Shown: positions 8,001 through 13,535 of the stretch, piece after piece
Position numbering within the stretch: position 1 is the first letter of the stretch
Layout: every line of letters starts with the position of its first letter
Assembly: GCA_002770955.1 (NCBI GenBank)
Contig: PCUH01000226.1
Span: forward strand, 1 to 13,535
Direction: 5' to 3'
Length of the DNA stretch: 13,535 nt
Source: Flavobacteriales bacterium CG18_big_fil_WC_8_21_14_2_50_32_9
GTDB taxonomy: Bacteria; Bacteroidota; Bacteroidia; Flavobacteriales_E; Vicingaceae
Notes under the pieces: model-generated
Databases searched by the model: none
What the model saw: the letters and a program-made list of their open reading frames with translations, nothing else
Told to the model about the DNA's origin: nothing
Position numbers and translations under genes: made by a program

Positions 8001-11000
8001 ATCTTCTAACATTGAATTTATTCAGTTTTGGATAATGGATCCTTTTCACGATGAAGATGGTAATCCCACTCATGCAGGAGGGCAACTGTTTTTTAACTTA
8101 GGAAATATTTCAGAAGACATTTTAAAAGACGATAGAAAATCGTTTGAAAATGGACTGCCTACTTCTGCTATTAACTATTCAACTATACCTCCCCAAAATG
8201 CAGCATTAGTTGATACAACCATTTGGGGAAGGGTGCCAAGTATGCAAGTATTGGTAAATGCGTTTGATAACGTAGAAAGTACCCGACCTTTTCAAGATAT
8301 AGGATTAGATGGATTAAATGATGCTGATGAGTTAGTGTTTTTTGGTAACACTTGGGGCCCTGATCCTTCAGGAGATAATTATCATCATTATAGAGGTTCC
8401 GATTATGACACAGATACGGTTAATATTTTAAATCGATACAAAAAATTTAACGGAATGGAAGGAAACTCTCCTACCTCAAATAATTTTGGAGAAGATTTTT
8501 CTACTTCAGCAACCACTCGACCAGATATAGAGGATTTGAATCAAAACAATAACCTCGATTTTAGAGAAAATTATTTTCAATATGTAATTAATTTGAACCC
8601 AAATGATGTAAGTCCAACCAATGTTGGAAATAATTTTATTACTGATGTTCTTGAAGCTAACATAAAAACTAGAGATGGAAGAAGTAGAACGGTTCGTTGG
8701 TACCAATTTAAAATCCCTATTAGAGAGCCTCAGCAAGTAATTGGAGAAATTCAAGATTTCAAATCCATTCGTTTTATGCGTATGGTAATGAAAGGTTTTA
8801 ATGAGAAAATAATTTTACGTTTTGCTCGATTGGATTTAGTTCGTGGAGAGTGGAGAAAATATAACAATAGTTTGGTTAGTCCAGGAGATTACATTGGAAA
8901 TGATGATGATGAAACAACTTTTGTTGTGGGAGCGGTAAATGTGGAGGAAAATAGCGAAAAACCTCCAGTAAACTATATTATTCCTCCAGGAATTGATAGA
9001 GAGTTAAATCCAAATCCATCAACTGGGGCAACGCTCAGGCAACTTAATGAGCAATCATTATCACTAAATGTTTGTAATCTTAAAGATGGAGATGCTCGTG
9101 CTGCTTTTAAAGTGATGAACCAAGATTTAAGAAGATATAAGCGTTTGAAAATGTTTGTTCATGCACACGAAGTGAATCCTACTATTCCACTTAATGATGG
9201 AGATTTATCTGTTTTTATTAGAATGGGAACCGATTTTGACGATAACTATTATGAATATGAAGTTCCATTAAGAGTAACTCCAACTGGAAGATATAATACA
9301 GACAACAATAACAATAGCTCTGATAGAAAAATTGTTTGGCCTTCACAAAATGACATTGATTTGAAATTTTCATTATTAACAAATATGAAAATGAAAAGAA
9401 ATAGCCTACTTAATGACCCAAATTCAAATGTGTTAATAATAAAACCTTTTGAAGAAAAAGACGGCAATAGAACGATGCGAATTAAGGGAAATCCTAATCT
9501 TGCTAATGTTAAAGTGTTTATGATAGGTATTAGAAATAGTAAACAAAATTCTATTTCATTGGATGATGATGGATTAACAAAATGTGCTGAAATTTGGGTA
9601 AATGAACTCCGAATGACCGATTTTGATAACGAAGGAGGATGGGCAACAAGAGGTAGGTTAACAGCCCAATTGGCAGATTTAGGAACAATGACATTGGCTG
9701 GAGCTTATAGCACGCCTGGCTTTGGAAGTGTTGACCAAAAATTAAATGAACGCCAACAAGAAACAATAAAATCGTATGATGTTTCAACTAATGTGGAAAT
9801 GGGAAAATTCATTCCAGAGAAAATAGGCATTAGCTTACCAGTATATTACAGCACTTCTCAAGAAGTAATTACCCCGAAATATAATCCATTAGACCCAGAT
9901 TTGGAATTAAAGGACCAACTGAGTAGTGATTTATATTCTAATCAAGAGCGAGATTCTATTGGTAAGCGAGTCCAGACAGTAACCAACAGGAAAAGTTTGA
10001 ATTTCACTAATGTTAGGAAACTTCCTGCAAAGGGAAAAGAAAAAAGTAATTTTTATGACATTTCAAATCTTTCGTTTAATTATGGTTATTCGGAGTATAA
10101 ATTTAGAGATGTTGACACACAATTCGACACTAGAAAAAATTATAGAGGAGGTTTTGCTTATGCGTTTAATAATAATCCAAAAAATTTCACCCCTTTTAGT
10201 GAAGCAAAATTTGCCGAAGGAAAAAATTCAAAGTTTATTAAGGATTTTAATTTTTTCTTAATGCCAAAGCAATTGTCTTTTCAAACAGAAGTAGATAGGC
10301 AATATACACAACGAAGGGCAAGAAATAACACTGGATTTGATTTTGATTTGCCCACCTATTATCAAAAACATTTTAATTGGAATAGAATATACGGCTATCG
10401 ACAAGATATTACCAAAGCTTTAACTTTTGATTTTACCGCTACTAATAATGCAGTAATAAACGAACCATTATTTTTTATTGACCAAAATGGTGATAGTATT
10501 CCCACTAGAGGTAAGGTTGATGGAGAATTTCATGACGCTTGGAAAAAAGAAGTATGGAGCAGCGTAAAAGATTTTGGAACAAATGTGCATTATCACCATA
10601 ATTTTAATTTGAACTATGCAGTACCAATTGATAAATTACCTTTTCTTGGTTTTGCTACTTTAACAGCTAGGTATGGAGGTGATTATGATTGGCAACGAGC
10701 ACCAATTGGTGCTGATTCATTAGGCAACACCATTCAAAATTCAAATACCATTTCGTTGAACTCTCAAATGAATATGACAAGGCTTTATAATGACATAAAA
10801 TTTTTAAAAGAAGTAGAAAAACGTCAGCGAGATAGAGTGAGAAAGCGAACCCAACGAAATCAAAAACCTAATCCAAACAAAACAGATGCTGAAAACGCCA
10901 AAGCCAAAGGATGGAAACCTGGATTGCCTCCTGCTACTGTGAAAAAATTTGACACTAAAAAGTTTAAAGATTCGGATACAACCAAGGTTGAGTTGTGGAT

Positions 11001-12390
11001 GGAAAAAGATAAATTATATCCTTTGGATCCTTTATGGATAACCATTATGAGTCCTAAGAATATTTCAGGAACTTACACCCGAACAAGAGGAACATTGTTG
11101 CCAGGCTACAATCAGGAAACAGAAATTTTAGGATATAATCCAGGGTTTAATGCACCAGGTTTTAATTTTGTTTCAGGTGTTCAAGAAGATGATTTTGCGG
11201 TGAGAGCAGCAGAAAGCAACTGGTTGCAATCCAATGCATTAATGTATAATTACAACACTACGTATGCTGAAAACTATAATTTAAGAGCAACATTGCGTCC
11301 AATAAATTCAGTACGTATCCAATTAAATGCAACCCGAAATTATTCAACCAATTTATCGCAGCAATTTTTTGCTATAGAGAATAATGATAATACAGACTCG
11401 CTGCAAGGAATTAGAAAAGATGATTTCTTTTTTGTTCAACCAGTCGAAACTGGAAATTTTAGTATGTCTTTTATTTCTATTCGTACTGCTTTTGCTAAAA
11501 ACAATAATGAGGATAGGTCATCATCCGTTTTTGATCAATTTTTAGTCGAACGAGCAGTTGTTTCAAAACGATTGGGAGCTAATTCGCCTCCCACAAACAA
11601 CGTTTATGCCGATGGGTATAACGGAACATCTCAAGATGTATTAATCCCAACTTTTGTTGCGGCATATTCTGGTAAGAGTGGAAAGGATGTATCTTTAAAT
11701 TCATTTGAAAAATATATTCCATTGCCCAATTGGAGAATTACTTTTGATGGATTAAATAAGCTACCTATAATAAACAGGGCATTTAAACAAGTAACATTAA
11801 GTCATTCTTATAAATCTACCTTCAATGTGAGTTCATTTACCACCAATTTGAATTATGAAAAAGGAGCAGGAAAAAGAGATATTAATCAAAATTTCATACC
11901 CGAATTACAAATCTCAACCGTTTCAATATCAGAACAGTTTAGCCCACTTTTAGGAGCTGATTTCACATTGGAAAACGACCTTCTGTTTCGTATTGAATAC
12001 GCCCGTGATAGAAATTCTTCGCTAAGTATTTCTAATAATCAAATTACTGATATACAAGGAAGTGAGTGGACTGTTGGAACAGGCTATAAATTTAAACAAG
12101 TGCGATTTCCTTTAATTAAACAAGTAATTAAAAGTGATGTTGATGTTCGCGTGGATGTTTCGTTAAGAAACAATTTAACCATTATTAGAAGAATTGTGGA
12201 ACAAGTAAGTCAATTAACCAGTGGGCAAAAAGTTTGGACCATAAGATTTACGGCTGATTATAGAGTTAGTCAAATGCTGAATGTTAGATTCTTTTATGAC
12301 TACGTTTCCACAACTCCTTTTATTTCTACAACATTCCCAACCTCTAATATGAACGCAGGAATAAGCCTTAGGTTTACTTTATCTCAATAG
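5032..12390 (+). CDS. sprA: SprA (Sov), outer-membrane translocon of the type IX secretion system
   Basis: SprA is the giant outer-membrane barrel through which T9SS cargo, including gliding adhesins and secreted enzymes, leaves the cell; in Flavobacterium johnsoniae it is a 36-strand barrel that binds PorV and a plug protein. The 2452 residues are close to the roughly 2400 of the F. johnsoniae protein. An N-terminal signal peptide is visible: basic KVTYKK, a hydrophobic core IFFIVGVSFVITIT, and a likely cleavage after SLA at residue 35. The SprA N-terminal domain covers about 145-315 (TLNVKGKAFDRIFGG, SFNYNTEATFDFENRMKLEY), and a second related segment starts near 740 (SRFDYKFNDDLNLGG). The family hallmark AYLDDFEGSQSRIDM lies at 836-850. 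Acidic Asp/Asn loops lie near 1089-1100 and 1164-1175. A strongly basic linker begins near 1930, and the chain ends in beta-strand sequence, ISLRFTLSQ. The start must be TTG: the first in-frame ATG (5110) would remove the signal peptide. Co-transcription with ruvA is likely. Confidence 0.97.
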   Translation: MAFNKVTYKKIFFIVGVSFVITITNWMVNPEYSLAFENIINLSDYVLPVDSPIIDLKYPFSDGSSTPENPNSGGLYLNHPSNVQSGFEYDPETGTYNYYEKMGDRDFRPPTYMTFDEYLEYDSKKSLQEYWKQKTEADAMDQTKGFRPTLNVKGKAFDRIFGGDEISIVPQGSAELSFGINRSTRDNPVLPANQRSLTTFDFNQQIQLNVVGNIGTKMKLSFNYNTEATFDFENRMKLEYTIDEGSEDEIIQNIEAGNVALPLKGSLITGSQTLFGIKTELKFGRMYITSVLSQEKGERKEISVQGGAQIQKFEREASDYEENRHFFLSQFFRDTYETSLANLPVISSRATITKVEVWVSNVNSAFIDNRNIIGFMDLGEATNDNIYNNTLVFDANTTPTFDFPDNEANTLYPNLTGASTYDTAAIRGFVSSSQELEQIGYSNGIDFEKYENARLLKPNEFNLNAQLGYISLNSAMNADDILAVAFQYTLNGQVYQVGEFSTDGVPGQNALFVKLLRGTTINTQLPTWDLMMKNVYSLGAFNVSKEDFFFNLFYLNPATGVEIPFLPEGEPNGIPLVQVMNLDRLNNLNQDSPDGVFDFIEGVTIDSRTGRVFFPVLEPFGSHLRSKFTNPQLANKFAFDTLYVTTQQLAKQDAVKNRYRIKGQYASSTSSDISLNAMNVPQGSVVVTAGGATLTENVDYTVDYNLGRVKIINEGILTSGTPIKISLESQSLFNIQTKTLMGSRFDYKFNDDLNLGGTIMRLSERPLTRKVNIGDEPINNTIWGLDATYTKETPFITRALDKLPLYSTKAKSSITFEGEFAHIIPGNPGAIGKDGTAYLDDFEGSQSRIDMKSFQLWKLASTPQGQPTLFPEGMLPLSNQLDFRFNAAKTAWYVIDPLFWRNDSRTPNHIKSNPTMQSNHYMREILETEVFPFKSPDNGIITNLPILDVAYYPEERGQYNFNPIATNNVMPNPSNSWGGIMREVQTTDFESSNIEFIQFWIMDPFHDEDGNPTHAGGQLFFNLGNISEDILKDDRKSFENGLPTSAINYSTIPPQNAALVDTTIWGRVPSMQVLVNAFDNVESTRPFQDIGLDGLNDADELVFFGNTWGPDPSGDNYHHYRGSDYDTDTVNILNRYKKFNGMEGNSPTSNNFGEDFSTSATTRPDIEDLNQNNNLDFRENYFQYVINLNPNDVSPTNVGNNFITDVLEANIKTRDGRSRTVRWYQFKIPIREPQQVIGEIQDFKSIRFMRMVMKGFNEKIILRFARLDLVRGEWRKYNNSLVSPGDYIGNDDDETTFVVGAVNVEENSEKPPVNYIIPPGIDRELNPNPSTGATLRQLNEQSLSLNVCNLKDGDARAAFKVMNQDLRRYKRLKMFVHAHEVNPTIPLNDGDLSVFIRMGTDFDDNYYEYEVPLRVTPTGRYNTDNNNNSSDRKIVWPSQNDIDLKFSLLTNMKMKRNSLLNDPNSNVLIIKPFEEKDGNRTMRIKGNPNLANVKVFMIGIRNSKQNSISLDDDGLTKCAEIWVNELRMTDFDNEGGWATRGRLTAQLADLGTMTLAGAYSTPGFGSVDQKLNERQQETIKSYDVSTNVEMGKFIPEKIGISLPVYYSTSQEVITPKYNPLDPDLELKDQLSSDLYSNQERDSIGKRVQTVTNRKSLNFTNVRKLPAKGKEKSNFYDISNLSFNYGYSEYKFRDVDTQFDTRKNYRGGFAYAFNNNPKNFTPFSEAKFAEGKNSKFIKDFNFFLMPKQLSFQTEVDRQYTQRRARNNTGFDFDLPTYYQKHFNWNRIYGYRQDITKALTFDFTATNNAVINEPLFFIDQNGDSIPTRGKVDGEFHDAWKKEVWSSVKDFGTNVHYHHNFNLNYAVPIDKLPFLGFATLTARYGGDYDWQRAPIGADSLGNTIQNSNTISLNSQMNMTRLYNDIKFLKEVEKRQRDRVRKRTQRNQKPNPNKTDAENAKAKGWKPGLPPATVKKFDTKKFKDSDTTKVELWMEKDKLYPLDPLWITIMSPKNISGTYTRTRGTLLPGYNQETEILGYNPGFNAPGFNFVSGVQEDDFAVRAAESNWLQSNALMYNYNTTYAENYNLRATLRPINSVRIQLNATRNYSTNLSQQFFAIENNDNTDSLQGIRKDDFFFVQPVETGNFSMSFISIRTAFAKNNNEDRSSSVFDQFLVERAVVSKRLGANSPPTNNVYADGYNGTSQDVLIPTFVAAYSGKSGKDVSLNSFEKYIPLPNWRITFDGLNKLPIINRAFKQVTLSHSYKSTFNVSSFTTNLNYEKGAGKRDINQNFIPELQISTVSISEQFSPLLGADFTLENDLLFRIEYARDRNSSLSISNNQITDIQGSEWTVGTGYKFKQVRFPLIKQVIKSDVDVRVDVSLRNNLTIIRRIVEQVSQLTSGQKVWTIRFTADYRVSQMLNVRFFYDYVSTTPFISTTFPTSNMNAGISLRFTLSQ

Positions 12391-12416
12391 AATTTTTTAT
12401 CACTCAAAAAAAGTCA

Positions 12417-12424
12417 TAAATTAG
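12417..12424 (+). promoter_or_regulatory. Candidate -7 promoter box for gcvH
   Basis: TAAATTAG in the 83-bp sprA-gcvH gap matches seven of eight positions of TAnnTTTG, with a T-run (12393-12398) at about the -33 distance. It would give a leader of about 43 nt. A second possibility is TAATTTTA at 12451-12458 with TTTG 16 bases upstream, but its leader would be very short. No terminator hairpin is visible after sprA, so read-through is also possible. Confidence 0.3.
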
Positions 12425-12473
12425 CCGAAAATTTGAACTATCAATTTACAATAATTTTAAATATAAGAAAAAG

Positions 12474-12851
12474 ATGAACGTACCAGCAAACTTAAAGTAC
12501 ACTAAAGACCATGAATGGTGTAAAATAGATGGAAACATTGCAACAATTGGAATTACTCATTTTGCTCAAGGCGAATTAGGTGATATTGTTTATGTGGAAA
12601 TAGAAACAGAAGGAGAAACCTTAGCACATGAATCAATTTTTGGAACAGTAGAAGCTGTAAAAACAGTTTCTGATTTATTTATGCCTGTTTCGGGTAAAGT
12701 AATAGAAGTAAATGGAAACTTAGAATCAGCTCCCGAATCAGTAAATCAAGATCCTTATGGAACTGGTTGGATGATTAAAGTTGAATTGTCTAATGCTGCG
12801 GAAGCAAATGAATTACTTTCTGCAGATGATTACAAAGCATTAATAGGATAA
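12474..12851 (+). CDS. gcvH: Glycine cleavage system H protein
   Basis: GcvH is the lipoylated carrier that shuttles the aminomethyl intermediate from GcvP to GcvT and is re-oxidised by the L protein during glycine cleavage in the cytoplasm. The 125-residue length is normal. The lipoyl-domain core is evident: YTKDHEW (9-15), THFAQGELGDIVYVE (28-42), and the lipoylation motif GTVEAVKTVSDLFMPVSG (57-74), where Lys63 is the attachment lysine. The C-terminal half shows PYGTGWMIKVEL. The ATG at 12474 follows AAGAAAAAG and gives the standard N-terminus. gcvP and gcvT are not present here; scattered gcv genes are common in Bacteroidota. A strong terminator follows directly, so the transcript probably ends here. 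Confidence 0.97.
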   Translation: MNVPANLKYTKDHEWCKIDGNIATIGITHFAQGELGDIVYVEIETEGETLAHESIFGTVEAVKTVSDLFMPVSGKVIEVNGNLESAPESVNQDPYGTGWMIKVELSNAAEANELLSADDYKALIG

Positions 12852-12869
12852 TTTTTAATTTATTTTTTT

Positions 12870-12914
12870 AAAAACAACCAAGAGCATGTTTTTGCTTTCT
12901 TGGTTGTTTTTTTT
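12870..12914 (+). terminator. Strong rho-independent terminator after gcvH
   Basis: A perfect 13-bp inverted repeat has its left arm at 12870-12882 (containing ACAACCAAG) and its right arm at 12899-12911 (containing CTTGGTTGT). The loop is 16 nt and contains a small inner AGCA/TGCT pairing. An uninterrupted run of eight T residues (12907-12914) starts in the right arm. An A-run on the left side means it may also act weakly on the opposite strand. Confidence 0.9.
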
Positions 12915-12928
12915 ATGTGCAAACATGT

Positions 12929-13306
12929 ATGCGAATAAGACCCTTCATACCTGCTCTAATTTGGTTAATCATTATTATTGTTCTTAGTGGATATCCAGGT
13001 AAAAACTTGCCAAAAGCTCCTTTTGATGAGTTTGATAAATTAGTGCATTTGATAATCTATGCAATACTTAGTTTTCTGAGTATAATGGGTTTTTCTAAGC
13101 AATCAAAATCTTTTTTGTTGAGCAAGAATTTGCAATATTTTAGTAGCATTCTGTTTAGCGTGTTTGCTGGAGGGGTAATAGAACTTTTGCAACAATATGT
13201 TTTCATCAATCGTTATGGCGATTGGCTTGATTTTATTGCTAATTCCATAGGAGCAGTTATTGGTGTTTTTGGGTTTTATTTTATCAGCAAGAAGCTCAAT
13301 GTATAG
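12929..13306 (+). CDS. VanZ-family small integral membrane protein
   Basis: This is a 125-residue hydrophobic protein with about four membrane helices, near residues 5-21, 38-54, 69-88 and 101-119. The VanZ-family pattern is visible between helices three and four: GGVIELLQQ (81-89), then Arg95, Asp98, Asp101, Asn105 and Gly108/Gly112, matching the E..Q......R..D..D...N..G...G arrangement. VanZ was named for a teicoplanin-resistance gene, but members like this are widespread in bacteria without resistance clusters and their biochemical role is not established; resistance should not be inferred. ATG at 12929 is preferred; an in-frame GTG at 12917 would add four residues. The gene begins 14 nt beyond the gcvH terminator T-run, so it has little room for its own promoter. 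A VanZ gene after gcvH is a familiar arrangement in Flavobacteriia. Confidence 0.87.
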   Translation: MRIRPFIPALIWLIIIIVLSGYPGKNLPKAPFDEFDKLVHLIIYAILSFLSIMGFSKQSKSFLLSKNLQYFSSILFSVFAGGVIELLQQYVFINRYGDWLDFIANSIGAVIGVFGFYFISKKLNV

Positions 13307-13376
13307 AAATTCAGAACTTTTAATCCTAATAAATTTGAAGAAATATTTTTTATCTGTTGGCTAAAACCAAACTATA

Positions 13377-13535
13377 ATGAATGGGGTTAGGTTAAAAATT
13401 ATGGGGAGAAGCTTATGTTTTAATGCAGTTTTAATACATCGAAGTTTTATTAGGGCACAGCACACGCTCTCACTATCGGAAAAAAAAGTAACACTCCAAC
13501 ACAATAAATATCATCAAAGCGATAAAAAGCCCTTT
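13377..13535 (+). other. Right-edge region with an unassigned open frame; no convincing gene
   Basis: After the VanZ stop there are 229 bp without a recognisable gene. From an ATG at 13377 a frame stays open for 53 codons to the window end. It has no ribosome binding site and an unusual composition (many Ser, Lys, His, Gln), and it matches no family I know. On the opposite strand another frame enters from the right edge and stops at 13450-13452; its product includes the hydrophobic stretch VGVLLFFPIV. At most one of these could be real, and both may be noncoding. Confidence 0.15.

Noticed and set aside
10010..10261. Plus-strand frame inside sprA in another phase (83 codons)
   Set aside because: The SprA frame is continuous and family-like here; the alternative product is low-complexity and has no start signal.
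12929..13306. Glycopeptide (teicoplanin) resistance gene
   Set aside because: Only the VanZ family fold is supported; there are no vanA/H/X/R/S genes nearby, and the context is housekeeping.
1..13535. Mobile element, prophage, CRISPR or defence island
   Set aside because: No transposase, integrase, direct-repeat/spacer array, toxin-antitoxin pair or tRNA-linked attachment site was seen; gene content and base composition look uniform.

Overview
The window is AT-rich DNA from a member of the Bacteroidota, most likely of the class Flavobacteriia or a close relative. The evidence is the gene content and order (maeB, ruvA, sprA, gcvH, VanZ-family), a full-length SprA translocon of the type IX secretion system (T9SS, a system restricted to this phylum), weak Shine-Dalgarno signals, and promoter-like TAnnTTTG boxes. 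No mobile element, CRISPR array, rRNA or tRNA gene was recognised.

Layout. The left edge (1-390, +) holds the 3' end of a probable outer-membrane beta-barrel gene. It converges on a minus-strand pair, an ftsB/divIC-like cell-division gene followed by a short methylmalonyl-CoA mutase small subunit (1845 down to 449). Between the convergent genes lie two small palindromes in tandem. A 250-bp divergent intergenic region (1846-2095) carries a good minus-strand promoter candidate and a weaker plus-strand one. The plus strand then runs maeB (malic enzyme fused to a phosphotransacetylase-like domain), ruvA (Holliday-junction protein) and sprA (2452 residues, over half the window) with very short gaps, so these three are probably co-transcribed. 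gcvH (glycine cleavage H protein) follows after an 83-bp gap and ends in a strong intrinsic terminator. A small VanZ-family membrane protein starts 14 nt beyond the terminator T-run. The last 229 bp contain no convincing gene, only open frames running off the edge.

How the genes relate. maeB and gcvH are central carbon and one-carbon metabolism, mutA belongs to the propionate/succinate branch, ftsB to division, ruvA to recombination, and sprA to protein export and gliding. They do not form one pathway. The arrangement looks like a conserved chromosomal housekeeping block, not an accessory island.

The least explained signal is in the gaps. The maeB-ruvA spacer is almost entirely a degenerate 7-bp-periodic array ending exactly at the ruvA start codon, and a shorter array of the same period sits between ftsB and mutA, ending one base from the mutA start. 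Other points of interest are the TTG start of sprA, the reduced size of MutA with no mutB beside it, and the position of the VanZ gene directly behind a terminator. I do not see convincing evidence for a new multi-gene system here.
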